Positions 33,227 through 41,813 of a stretch of 64,000 bases of DNA are shown in pieces. The notes beneath the pieces are model-generated. The model did no database searches, was not told where the DNA came from, and saw nothing but the letters and a program-made list of their open reading frames with translations. Every line of letters starts with the position of its first letter. The first letter of the stretch is position 1. The stretch comes from Sphingomicrobium flavum (GTDB lineage Bacteria > Pseudomonadota > Alphaproteobacteria > Sphingomonadales > Sphingomonadaceae). Location: NCBI RefSeq assembly GCF_024721605.1, contig NZ_CP102630.1:1736001-1800000 (forward strand), read 5' to 3'. The position numbers and the translations under genes are program-made.

Positions 33227-33888
33227 CCGATCTTGCCATCTATGACATGGACCGAACGGTCACCCGCAACGCCACCTACACCCCTTTCCTCATACATTGC
33301 GCCACGCAGCGCGCGCCCTGGCGCTTGCTGCTGCTGCCCTTCGTCATCGGATCGATGCTGGCCTATGTGTTGAAGCTGATCGACCGCGCACGGCTGAAGG
33401 AAATCAATCACAAGCTGCTGCTGGGCGACAAACGCTCACGGGCCGAGCTGCGCCCGCTGGTGGAAAGCTTCGCCGAAAAGCAACTGCGCTCCAACATCCG
33501 TCCCGGCGCGATCAAGGCGATTGCCCGCGACAAGTCGGAAGGCCGCGTCGTCGTGATGGCGACCGCCAGCTACCGTTTCTATGCCAAGGAAATCGGCGAA
33601 CGGCTGGGCTTCGATCATATCATCGGCACCAAGTCGATCCTTGGTCTGGATGAAATATTGCACGCCAAGATCGACGGCGAAAATTGCTATGGCCCTGCCA
33701 AGAAGCGCATGATCGACGATTGGGTGAACGAGCATTCCGTCACGCCGGGCAAGATCCGCTTCTATTCGGACCATGCCAGCGATGAACCGGTGTTCGAATG
33801 GTCGGACGAGCCGGTCGCGGTGAACCCGCACGACCGGCTCGAAAAAATGGCCAAGGAACGCGGCTGGCGCGTCGAAGACTGGGGCTAA
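33223..33888 (+). CDS. HAD-IB family phosphatase (PgpC/SerB-like)
   Basis: A 221-residue haloacid-dehalogenase phosphatase. The nucleophile motif is YDMDRT (Asp8, Asp10), motif II MATASYRF, motif III Lys in GPAKKRM, and motif IV YSDHASDEP. A hydrophobic helix in the cap (WRLLLLPFVIGSMLAYVLKL) resembles PgpC, a membrane lipid phosphatase. It is third in the cassette, so a lipid-phosphate intermediate is the likely substrate. Confidence 0.88.
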   Translation: MTDLAIYDMDRTVTRNATYTPFLIHCATQRAPWRLLLLPFVIGSMLAYVLKLIDRARLKEINHKLLLGDKRSRAELRPLVESFAEKQLRSNIRPGAIKAIARDKSEGRVVVMATASYRFYAKEIGERLGFDHIIGTKSILGLDEILHAKIDGENCYGPAKKRMIDDWVNEHSVTPGKIRFYSDHASDEPVFEWSDEPVAVNPHDRLEKMAKERGWRVEDWG

Positions 33889-33980
33889 GCTACCGAGCGT
33901 TGCGCCGCCGATGCCCCAGCATCGCGCAAGCAAGGCAAAGAGATGGCGCAGCCCGGACGGCGGGCGGCCTTTGCCGACCC

Positions 33981-34012
33981 GACCGACGGGGTCAGGCCGC
34001 CCTGACCCCGCT
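33981..34012 (+). repeat. Dispersed palindromic intergenic repeat, copy B
   Basis: 32 bases identical to 20217-20248 (reverse orientation). The hairpin is GGGGTCAGG (33988-33996), loop CCGC, CCTGACCCC (34001-34009). It sits between the HAD phosphatase and the convergent PLP enzyme and could act as a terminator or mRNA stabiliser. Words upstream (CCGGACGGC near 33954) are shared with copies A and C. Confidence 0.8.
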
Positions 34013-34018
34013 CAGATC

Positions 34019-35305
34019 TTAAACCGCGTCGAGCGCTGCCGCGAAATCGGCGATCAGATCTTCGGCTTTTTCGATCCCGATAGAGATGCGCACCAGATTG
34101 TCGCCAATATCGAGCTGCGCGCGACGTTCGTCCGGCACCGACAGATGGGTCATCGCCGCAGGGGCTGAAGCCAGTGTTTCGGTACCTCCGAGGCTGACCG
34201 CAAGCTTGGCGATCTTTAGTGCGTCGAGGAAACGGAAAGCTTCAGCCTCGCCGCCCTTCAGATAGAGCGAGAAAGTCGATCCGGCGCCCAGATCGTGGCG
34301 GTCGTAAATGTCCTTCTGGCGGCTGCCGGCTTCGAGGAAACCGAGATAGCCGACGCGCTCGACCTTGTCGTGGCTGCGCAGGAATTCGCACACCTTGGCG
34401 GCATTTTCGCCCGCGCGGCTCATGCGAAGTTCGAGCGTCTCGAGGCTGCGCAGCAGCATCCAGGCGGTGTTGGCGTCGCAAATCCCGCCGAGCGTGTTGC
34501 GCATCGGGCGGACCATGTCGAGCAGCGCCTTCTTGCCGGTAAGGCCCCCGGCGACGAGATCGCTATGACCGCCGGCATATTTGGTCAGGCTGTAGACCGA
34601 AATGTCGGCGCCATGATCCTGCGGGCGCGACCAGAGCGGGCCGAGGAAGGTATTGTCGATCGCGATCGGCGTGTCGGGAAGCATCGCCTTGCGTGCCGCG
34701 TCGACGGCCTGCACGTCGACCAAAGCGTTGGTCGGATTTCCCGGGCTTTCGAGGTAGATCATGCAGACCTTGCCGCCCTTTTCATCGGCCATCGTCGTGG
34801 CTTTTGCCATCGCCGCGTCGATTTCCTCGCGAGTCGCGCCAGCCGGGAAATCGACATGGCCGATGCCGAATTGCGAGAGAATCTTCATGATGATGCTCTC
34901 GGTCGCGGCATAAAGCGGGCCGCTCATCAGGATCACGTCGCCGGGGCGGGCGAAGGTCAGGAGCAGGATCGAGATCGCGGTCATGCCGCTGGAGAAAACC
35001 AGCGCTTCCTCTGCATCTTCCCAAAGCGCGAGGCGATCCTCGAGCATTTCCTGGTTGGGATTGTTGAAGCGGGCATAGACGAGGCCGTCGGTCCCGCCCG
35101 GACGCTTGCCGGTAATGCCTTCGAAGAAATGCTTGCCGTCGGCAGCCTTCTCGAAAACGAAGGTCGAGGTGTGGAAGATGGGCGGCTTCAAAGAGCCTTC
35201 GGACAGTGCCGGATCATAACCATAGCCCATCATCAGGGTCGAGGGATCGAGCCGGTGGTTGCCGATATGGGTGGCGGGGTTCTTGGGCTTGCGGGCTTCG
35301 CTCAC
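34019..35305 (-). CDS. Cys/Met metabolism PLP-dependent enzyme (cystathionine gamma-synthase family)
   Basis: A 428-residue fold-type I PLP enzyme. The GTG start at 35305 has GGAG 8 bases upstream. Features: YARFNNPNQEMLEDRLALWE, EEALVFSSGMTAI, ESPGNPTN, AIDNTFLGP and the PLP lysine in SLTKYAGGHSD. This family includes cystathionine gamma-synthase/lyase, O-acetylhomoserine sulfhydrylase and methionine gamma-lyase; the sequence does not tell which. It lies 38 bases after pgeF and may follow it in the same transcript, or have its own promoter. Confidence 0.9.
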   Translation of the reverse strand: MSEARKPKNPATHIGNHRLDPSTLMMGYGYDPALSEGSLKPPIFHTSTFVFEKAADGKHFFEGITGKRPGGTDGLVYARFNNPNQEMLEDRLALWEDAEEALVFSSGMTAISILLLTFARPGDVILMSGPLYAATESIIMKILSQFGIGHVDFPAGATREEIDAAMAKATTMADEKGGKVCMIYLESPGNPTNALVDVQAVDAARKAMLPDTPIAIDNTFLGPLWSRPQDHGADISVYSLTKYAGGHSDLVAGGLTGKKALLDMVRPMRNTLGGICDANTAWMLLRSLETLELRMSRAGENAAKVCEFLRSHDKVERVGYLGFLEAGSRQKDIYDRHDLGAGSTFSLYLKGGEAEAFRFLDALKIAKLAVSLGGTETLASAPAAMTHLSVPDERRAQLDIGDNLVRISIGIEKAEDLIADFAAALDAV

Positions 35306-35343
35306 GGCGTGTCTCCGGATTGGAAAATAAAGTTGGCGGACGC

Positions 35344-36117
35344 TTAGCTCTTGTCGGGCGATAAGCCAATGAGGCTGAGCTGGCGGCCATAATTGGGTTC
35401 GGCCCGGTGGGTGGCGCGGCGGTAGCTGTAGAAGCGATCTTCCGATGCATAGGTATCGAGACCCGCGAGCCACACACGACCCACGCCTGCGCCGGCCAGG
35501 CGGGCGGCGACATAGGATTCCAGATCGAAATGCAGACGCCCCGCCGGGCCTTCGATGAAGAAGCGGGCATTTTCCGGATTTTCCTCGAGGAAGGGATCGG
35601 GAAAGGCCGGGTCCACTTCATAATTTTTCTGCGCGATGCAGGGGCCGACGGCCGCCGCGATATTCTTCGGTTGGGCGCCAAGGCGGATCATGGCGGCGAT
35701 GGCGGCATCGGTGATGCCCCCGATGGCCCCGCGCCATCCGGCATGGGCGGCGGCGACCACGCCTGCTTGACGGTCGGCAAACAGCACCGGCGCGCAGTCG
35801 GCGGTGACGATGCCGAGCAGCAGGCCGGGAACATTGGTCGCCAGCGCATCGGCATGGGGTCGCTCCTCGATGGGCCAAGCCTCGGTAGCGATGACGGCGT
35901 CGGCGCTGTGGATCTGATAGACCGAGGCGAGCGGTGCGTCTTCGATCAGCGCATCGGCGGCGACGCGGCGATTGGCGGTGACGATCTCAGGGTCATCGCC
36001 TGAACCCAACCCGCAATTGAGACCAGCGACCGCGCCCGTCGAGACACCGCCGTCGCGGCCGAAAAAGCCGTGGGGCAGGTCGCCGAGCGGCGGGGCGGTG
36101 ACGATATCGAGGTTCAT
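35344..36117 (-). CDS. pgeF: Peptidoglycan editing factor PgeF (YfiH/laccase-domain)
   Basis: A 257-residue protein of the multicopper-oxidoreductase-like YfiH family. The zinc/copper ligands are seen in IHSADAV, TADCAPVLF and AAHAGWRGAIGG, followed by GPCIAQKNYEV. YfiH corrects mis-incorporated residues in peptidoglycan precursors and may hydrolyse or deaminate other substrates. The start overlaps the midA stop (ATGA). Cytoplasmic. Confidence 0.93.
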   Translation of the reverse strand: MNLDIVTAPPLGDLPHGFFGRDGGVSTGAVAGLNCGLGSGDDPEIVTANRRVAADALIEDAPLASVYQIHSADAVIATEAWPIEERPHADALATNVPGLLLGIVTADCAPVLFADRQAGVVAAAHAGWRGAIGGITDAAIAAMIRLGAQPKNIAAAVGPCIAQKNYEVDPAFPDPFLEENPENARFFIEGPAGRLHFDLESYVAARLAGAGVGRVWLAGLDTYASEDRFYSYRRATHRAEPNYGRQLSLIGLSPDKS

Positions 36118-37097
36118 GCGGGCATCTCCGGCAGGCCGGCGGGCGCGGGCCAGCCAGGATGGTGAAGGCCGATCACCTTGAAAATCTGCCCCATCTCCTC
36201 GGCCAGGCGGCGGCGCTGACCGGCAATCTCTTCGGAGCGCTCGGGATTCTTGGCGGCCAGCGTCATGGCGCGCGCACCAAGGCCCAGCGTCTCCAGCCAA
36301 TTGCCCTGGCTGATCATGCGCGTGACACTCAACCCCTCGCCAAGCGCTGCGGCGGCGAGCGCCGCGAAATCGACATGGGCAGTGAGGTCGGCTTCCCCCG
36401 GATGGGCCAGCGCATCGACTTGCTCATGACCCTTGACGGCCTGCAGCGTGTCGCCCGTTTCCCCAGCGCCATAGCCATAATCGATGATGAGCGCCGCCCC
36501 CCCATGATCGCCGAGGTGATGCGCAAGTTTCTGGGCGGCAGCCGCGCGGGCAGGCGCGATTTCGATGATGTCGCCAAACTCGGGCGCGAACGTCAATCGA
36601 CCCTTTTTCGCCACCACCATCCGCTCTTCCTCGCCGATGCGCTGGCGCACGGGCAGCGCGTCGAAAAATTCGTTGGCGACCAAAAGGATGGGCTTGGCGG
36701 GAAGACCGTCCAGATCGTCATGGAAGAGCGCGCCGGGCAGACGCTCGGCCTGCAGTTTGCGCAACGCGGGGCTAGTCTCGATAAGATGCACCCCGCCGGC
36801 AAAGCCGACCGAGCGCAATACTTTCATCGCATCGGCGGCCAGGCTGCCCCGCCCCGGCCCCAGTTCGACATAGATGGCGTCAGCAGGGCTGCCTGCGCGG
36901 TGCCAGCAATCGGCCAGCGCCGCGCCCACCAGTTCGCCGAACATCTGGCTGATTTCCGGCGCGGTGGTGAAATCGCCCTGTGCCCCCATCGGATCGCGGG
37001 TGGCGTAATAGTGATTATTGCTGGCCTCGAAATAGCGATCGACCGGCCAACCGCCATCGGCAGCGATCCGATCGATCAGCTTCTCGGCGAAGCTCAC
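36114..37097 (-). CDS. SAM-dependent methyltransferase, MidA/NDUFAF7 family
   Basis: A 327-residue class I methyltransferase. The GTG start at 37097 overlaps the lgt stop (GTGA). Characteristic stretches are HYYATRDPMGAQGDFTTAPE, FGELVGAALADCW, VELGPGRGSLAADAM (SAM motif I) and ANEFFDALPVRQ. The mitochondrial relative methylates an arginine in a complex I subunit; bacterial function is inferred from that. The frame extends further upstream but the conserved part starts at VSFAEKL. Confidence 0.9.
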   Translation of the reverse strand: MSFAEKLIDRIAADGGWPVDRYFEASNNHYYATRDPMGAQGDFTTAPEISQMFGELVGAALADCWHRAGSPADAIYVELGPGRGSLAADAMKVLRSVGFAGGVHLIETSPALRKLQAERLPGALFHDDLDGLPAKPILLVANEFFDALPVRQRIGEEERMVVAKKGRLTFAPEFGDIIEIAPARAAAAQKLAHHLGDHGGAALIIDYGYGAGETGDTLQAVKGHEQVDALAHPGEADLTAHVDFAALAAAALGEGLSVTRMISQGNWLETLGLGARAMTLAAKNPERSEEIAGQRRRLAEEMGQIFKVIGLHHPGWPAPAGLPEMPA

Positions 37098-38008
37098 GCC
37101 ACGCTTTCGCTGCCTGCAATCGGCTCGATCCGCTGGCGGCGCTTGGTCGACGACCACATGAGGTAGGCCCCCCCAAGGATCATCGGCACGCTGAGCCATT
37201 GACCCATCTGCAGGCCCGTCGCCGCGGCAAATTCGACCAGATGCGCATCAGGCTCGCGCCAGATTTCCACGATGAAGCGGAACAGGCCGTAGAAGAAGAT
37301 GAACGCCCCCACCAGCATGCCGGGATAATAGCGCGCCTTGGTCTTCCAGAACATGTAGGCCAGGATGCAGAACAGCACGATGCCTTCGAGGATGGCCTCA
37401 TAAAGCTGGGTCGGATGGCGCGGCGGCATCAGCACCAGGCTGTCGCCAATCTGGGTCTGGAACCTGACGCCCCAAGGAACATCGGTATAGGCTCCCCACA
37501 ATTCCTGGTTCACGAAATTGGCAAGGCGGCCGAAGAACAGGCCGAAGGGTACCGAGCAGGCGACATAATCATGCACCCGCAGCCACTGCAGCTTTTCCTT
37601 CCAGCTGAGGTAGAGGATGGCGATGGTGACGCCGAGCACGCCGCCATGAAAACTCATCCCGCCATTCCTGAGATCGAGTAAAGCCGCAGGCGCGGGCAGT
37701 TCGAACCCGAACAGTGTCGCACCCGTGAGAAACAGGTCAGGCTTGTAGAAGAGGACATAGCCAAGCCGTCCACCCAGGATCACGCCCAATGCGCCGTAGA
37801 AAACCAGATCGTCAGCATGGCGACGCGCCATCGGGGCGCCGGGCTGCTTGATCAGCTTCAGCACATACCAATAGGCAATGAAGATGCCGGCGAGATAGGC
37901 AACGCTATACCATTTGAGGTCATAGAAACCGAGGTCGATGATGCTGTCGCTCAGGCCCAGGTCCGGAAAGGCGATCCCACCATTTTCTGCAACTGTTTGG
38001 CTTGTCAT
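37094..38008 (-). CDS. lgt: Prolipoprotein diacylglyceryl transferase
   Basis: A 304-residue inner-membrane enzyme that attaches diacylglycerol to the lipobox cysteine of prelipoproteins. Signatures: GGRLGYVLFY, GGMSFHGGVLGV with the active His, FFGRLANFVNQELWG and RHPTQLYEA. Seven transmembrane helices. GGGGAAGAC precedes the ATG at 38008. It heads lgt-midA-pgeF. The window's many lipoproteins are its substrates. Confidence 0.96.
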   Translation of the reverse strand: MTSQTVAENGGIAFPDLGLSDSIIDLGFYDLKWYSVAYLAGIFIAYWYVLKLIKQPGAPMARRHADDLVFYGALGVILGGRLGYVLFYKPDLFLTGATLFGFELPAPAALLDLRNGGMSFHGGVLGVTIAILYLSWKEKLQWLRVHDYVACSVPFGLFFGRLANFVNQELWGAYTDVPWGVRFQTQIGDSLVLMPPRHPTQLYEAILEGIVLFCILAYMFWKTKARYYPGMLVGAFIFFYGLFRFIVEIWREPDAHLVEFAAATGLQMGQWLSVPMILGGAYLMWSSTKRRQRIEPIAGSESVA

Positions 38009-38069
38009 GTCTTCCCCTAAAGTCGGCACCCTCATAGGGTGACTGTCACGAAACGCAAAGGAGAGATGC

Positions 38070-39737
38070 ATGGGATCGCCACTCGACCAGAAGTTTGATG
38101 CCGTACTGGCAGCGGTCACCGGCGAAGGTGGCCGGGTCATCATCGGCAAGGACGAGAAAGGCCGCGCCATCGTCTCCAACTTCCCCGACAATTTCCCGCT
38201 CTTCTTCAAGACATTCTGCGCGCTGAACGGCGAGACCGAAGCGCTCGTCACCCCGGTCGAGCGGCTGAGCTATGCCGAACTCGATGCGCTGTCCGACCGG
38301 CTTGCCCGCGCTTTCGTCGCGCGCGGCATCACGAAGGGCGACCGCATTGCCATCGCGATGAAGAACAGCGCGGCTTGGGTCGTCACGCACATGGCGGCGC
38401 TGAAAGCCGGCGCCATCTCCACGCTGATGAATGGCTGGTGGCAGACCAGCGAGCTTGGCCATGCCTATGCGCTGACCGAACCCGCGCTGACCATTGCCGA
38501 TGCCCCCAGGGCCCAGCGAATCGCGGATATCGAGGGCGACTGGAAAGTCGAGGTCGTCGATATCTATCAGCCGGTCGAACAGGCGCTGTCGGCGCTGCTC
38601 ACCGGCGGGCACAGCAACATCAACCTGCCCGCGCTTGGCCCCGATGACGATGCCACCATTCTCTTCACCTCAGGCTCGACGGGTGAGGCCAAGGGCGCGC
38701 TGTCGACGCACCGTCAGGTGATTACCGCCGTCTATGCTTATGCGACCGGGCTGATGACCATGCTGGGGGTGCTGCAGATGGAAGGGCGCCCGCCCAAGAA
38801 TCCGCCCAAGACCTTGCTGAGCGTGCCGTTGTTCCACGTGACCGGGCAGGTGCCGGTCTTGCTCAACAGCTTCGTCATCGGGCGCACCATGGTGCTGATG
38901 GACAAGTGGGACGCCGAAGATGCGATGCGGCTGATCGAGCAGGAAAAGGTGACCTATTTCGTCGGCGTGCCAACCATGAGCCTGGAGCTGATGAACCATC
39001 CCAATCGCGGCGATTATGATCTCACCAGCCTGACCGATATCGCCGCCGGCGGCGCGCCGCGCCCGGTCGCGCATGTCAAACGGCTGCAGGAAGAAATGGG
39101 CGATGCCCAGCCGGCGCTTGGCTATGGCCTGACTGAAACAAATGCTGCGGGCTGCGGCAATTTCTGGGAAAATTACGGTGCCAAGCCCAAATCCACCGGC
39201 CGCCCGCAAACCCCCTTCATCGAAATGAAGATTATCGATGATGACGGCAAGGAACTGCCGGTCGGCGGGGTCGGCGAAGTGGCGCTGCGCGGGGCCTGCA
39301 CGATCAAGGGTTATTGGCGCAATCCCGATGCGACCGCCGCCAGCTTCACCGATGACGATTATCTGAAGACCGGCGATATCGGCATGGTCGACGAGGATGG
39401 ATATCTCTATATCGTTGATCGCAAGAAGGACATCATCATCCGCGGCGGCGAGAATATCGCCGCTGCCGAAGTGGAAGCCGCCATCTACGCCAATGAAGCG
39501 GTGGCCGAGGCTGCCGTGCTAGGCGCACCCGACGAGCGGCTTGGCGAGGTTCCGGTCGCGATCCTTTACCTCCATCCCGGCCAGCAGCTCGACGAGGAAG
39601 GTCTGCAAAACTTCCTGTGCGAGCGCCTGGCCGCCTTCAAGATCCCGGCGCGCGTGACCTTTGTCGATGAACCCCTGCCGCGCCTTGGCACCGGCAAGAT
39701 CGACCGGGTCAGCCTCAAGGCGCAATATGGGGGCTAG
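38070..39737 (+). CDS. AMP-forming acyl-CoA synthetase/ligase
   Basis: A 555-residue ANL-superfamily enzyme activating a carboxylic acid through an acyl-AMP intermediate. P-loop LFTSGSTGEAKGAL, GYGLTETNAAG, TGDIGMVDEDGYLYI, and the C-terminal lysine in GTGKIDRVSLK are present. Substrate is probably a fatty or other organic acid; it cannot be decided. AAAGGAG precedes the start. It abuts the next gene (GTG directly after TAG). Confidence 0.92.
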   Translation: MGSPLDQKFDAVLAAVTGEGGRVIIGKDEKGRAIVSNFPDNFPLFFKTFCALNGETEALVTPVERLSYAELDALSDRLARAFVARGITKGDRIAIAMKNSAAWVVTHMAALKAGAISTLMNGWWQTSELGHAYALTEPALTIADAPRAQRIADIEGDWKVEVVDIYQPVEQALSALLTGGHSNINLPALGPDDDATILFTSGSTGEAKGALSTHRQVITAVYAYATGLMTMLGVLQMEGRPPKNPPKTLLSVPLFHVTGQVPVLLNSFVIGRTMVLMDKWDAEDAMRLIEQEKVTYFVGVPTMSLELMNHPNRGDYDLTSLTDIAAGGAPRPVAHVKRLQEEMGDAQPALGYGLTETNAAGCGNFWENYGAKPKSTGRPQTPFIEMKIIDDDGKELPVGGVGEVALRGACTIKGYWRNPDATAASFTDDDYLKTGDIGMVDEDGYLYIVDRKKDIIIRGGENIAAAEVEAAIYANEAVAEAAVLGAPDERLGEVPVAILYLHPGQQLDEEGLQNFLCERLAAFKIPARVTFVDEPLPRLGTGKIDRVSLKAQYGG

Positions 39738-41813
39738 GTGAAACTGCCGGGGGTCAATCGGCGGCAATTGCTGATCGGGGGCGGGGTCGGCGTCGGGCTG
39801 GTCATTGCCTTCAACCTGTGGCCGCGCACCACGCCCGCGCCGCAAGGCTGGACCGGCGAAGACGCGCGCTTCGACCATTATCTCAAGATCGGCAGCGATG
39901 GCGCGGTCACTGCGTTGCTGCCGCAGGTGGAAACCGGCCAGGGCATCTGGACCACGCTCGCCGGGCTGATGGCCGCCGAACTGGGCATCGCCCACGGCGA
40001 CATCGCGCTGCAGCCCGCCGTGCCGGGGCCAGGGCTGGAAAATCACGCGCTGGGTGCAGGCCTTCAGGTGACGGCGGGTTCGAGCAGCATCCGCGCCTTT
40101 GCCGGGCCGGTGCGCGATGCCGCCGCGACTGCGCGTATGCTGCTTGCAGCCGAGGCCGCCGAGCGCTTCGGCGCGCCGTTGGACGAGATCGACATCAGCG
40201 AGGGCGCGGCGCATCATGGCGGGCGCAGCCTCCCGTTTGCCGAATTGGTGGAGGCGGCCGCCAGCCGATCGGCGCCGCGTACACTGATCTATCGCGCCGA
40301 GGTCGATGGCGGCGTCGAGACACCCCGGCTCGACACGCTGGCAAAAGCACAGGGGAGCTGGCGGCTGGCAAGCGACGTGCGGCTGCCGGGGCTTAAATAT
40401 GCGTCGGTGCGGATCGCGCCCGAATTTGGCGCCATCACCAGCATTTCACGCGGCGCGGTGACGCTGCCCATGGTCGAGCGCGAGAATTGGGTCGCTGCGA
40501 TCGGTGACGATTGGTGGGCCGCAGAGCGCGCCATCGCCGCCGCCAAAATCCGCTTCACCAGTCCCGGCCTCGACCATGAGGCGATTGCCAAGTCCATCGA
40601 CAATGCGCTCGACCAGGGCGGCGGTGCGTCGCTGGCCAGCAATGGCGATGCGCAGGGCGCGCTCGGCGCCGCCGACCAGCCGCTGGTGGTCCGCTATCAT
40701 TGCGCTCCCATCCCCCACGCCGCGCTCGATCCGATGAGCGCCACCGCGCGGCGGCGCGCCGATGGCGGGATCGACCTTTGGGCGGCGAGCCAGGCCCCTG
40801 CTGCGCTGATCGCCGCTGTTGCCGAAGCCACAGGGCTTTCGCCCGATGCCATCACCCTGATCCCGCTGCCTTTCGGCGGGCATGACGGTGGGGCACTGGA
40901 AAATGAGGTGGCCGCGATCGCCGCGACTATCGCGGTCGAGACGGGCGGGGCCGTCCAGCTCACCCTCTCCCCCGCCCATGCCGCGCGGCTGGACAGGGTC
41001 GGCGCGCCGATGGCGGCGCGGATCCGCTGCACACCCTCCGACGATGGACGCATCGGCGGCTGGGAAGCACGCTTTGCCGGCATGGGCGGGCTGGGCGCAG
41101 CCTTGCAACGCCTCGGCGGCGATGGCCCCGCGCTCGACAGCGACGGCGCGGTTCCGCCCTACGCCATCCCCGACCTGACGGTCGAACAGGCAGCCGCCGA
41201 CCTGCCGCTGCGCACCGGCTATCGACGCGGCCATGCGGCAATGTTCCACGCCTTCTGCAACGAAAGCATGGTCGATGAACTGGCCCGCGCGCTTGGCGCC
41301 GAGCCCCTGTCCTTCCGCGTCTCGATGCTGGGCGGGGACCGGCGGCTGGCCGGGCTGGTCCAGCAGGCCGGCCTGTTCGGCGGCTGGGACAGCACCCGCA
41401 TGGGCATCGCCTGCGCCAGCCTTTACGGCAGCGCCATCGCGCTGGTCGCCGAAGCCGAGCCCGGCGGCACCGCCCCGCGCGTCACGCGGCTGAGCGCCGT
41501 CGTCGATTGCGGACGCGCCATCCACCCCGCGCTGGTGCGCCAGCAGGTTGAGGCGGGCCTGGTCGCAGCGCTTCAGCAATTGTCGCGCCCTGCCCCCGCC
41601 TACCGCGCCGCAATGCCGCTGCAGCGCGCCGCCGCGCCGGGACTAGCCCGCCTGCCCATCATTCGCGTCGACGTGGTGGAAAGCGAAGCGCCGCCGGGCG
41701 GCGTGTCGGGGCTGGCCGAGGCGGTGACCGCCGCCGCGATCGCCAATGCGCTGGTGGCGACCGGCAATCCGCGCTTGCGTTCGCTGCCCTTTGCGGGCCA
41801 GAGCGGCGGCTGA
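39738..41813 (+). CDS. Molybdopterin-binding subunit, xanthine dehydrogenase family (isoquinoline oxidoreductase beta-like)
   Basis: A 691-residue protein with a twin-arginine-like leader (NRRQLLIGGGVGVGL) and a molybdopterin-subunit body: LLPQVETGQGIWTTLAGLMA near the N-terminus, FGGHDGGALENE and RTGYRRGHAAMFHAFCNESM later. GTG start. Partners are missing: no 2Fe-2S small subunit gene is adjacent. In the final active-site loop, where the family has G-V-G-E with the catalytic Glu, this protein reads PPGGVSGLAEAVTAAAIANA, with Gly about residue 658 at the Glu position. Activity is therefore doubtful. GTG and the overlap with hemH (TGATG) fit an operon. Confidence 0.82.
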   Translation: MKLPGVNRRQLLIGGGVGVGLVIAFNLWPRTTPAPQGWTGEDARFDHYLKIGSDGAVTALLPQVETGQGIWTTLAGLMAAELGIAHGDIALQPAVPGPGLENHALGAGLQVTAGSSSIRAFAGPVRDAAATARMLLAAEAAERFGAPLDEIDISEGAAHHGGRSLPFAELVEAAASRSAPRTLIYRAEVDGGVETPRLDTLAKAQGSWRLASDVRLPGLKYASVRIAPEFGAITSISRGAVTLPMVERENWVAAIGDDWWAAERAIAAAKIRFTSPGLDHEAIAKSIDNALDQGGGASLASNGDAQGALGAADQPLVVRYHCAPIPHAALDPMSATARRRADGGIDLWAASQAPAALIAAVAEATGLSPDAITLIPLPFGGHDGGALENEVAAIAATIAVETGGAVQLTLSPAHAARLDRVGAPMAARIRCTPSDDGRIGGWEARFAGMGGLGAALQRLGGDGPALDSDGAVPPYAIPDLTVEQAAADLPLRTGYRRGHAAMFHAFCNESMVDELARALGAEPLSFRVSMLGGDRRLAGLVQQAGLFGGWDSTRMGIACASLYGSAIALVAEAEPGGTAPRVTRLSAVVDCGRAIHPALVRQQVEAGLVAALQQLSRPAPAYRAAMPLQRAAAPGLARLPIIRVDVVESEAPPGGVSGLAEAVTAAAIANALVATGNPRLRSLPFAGQSGG

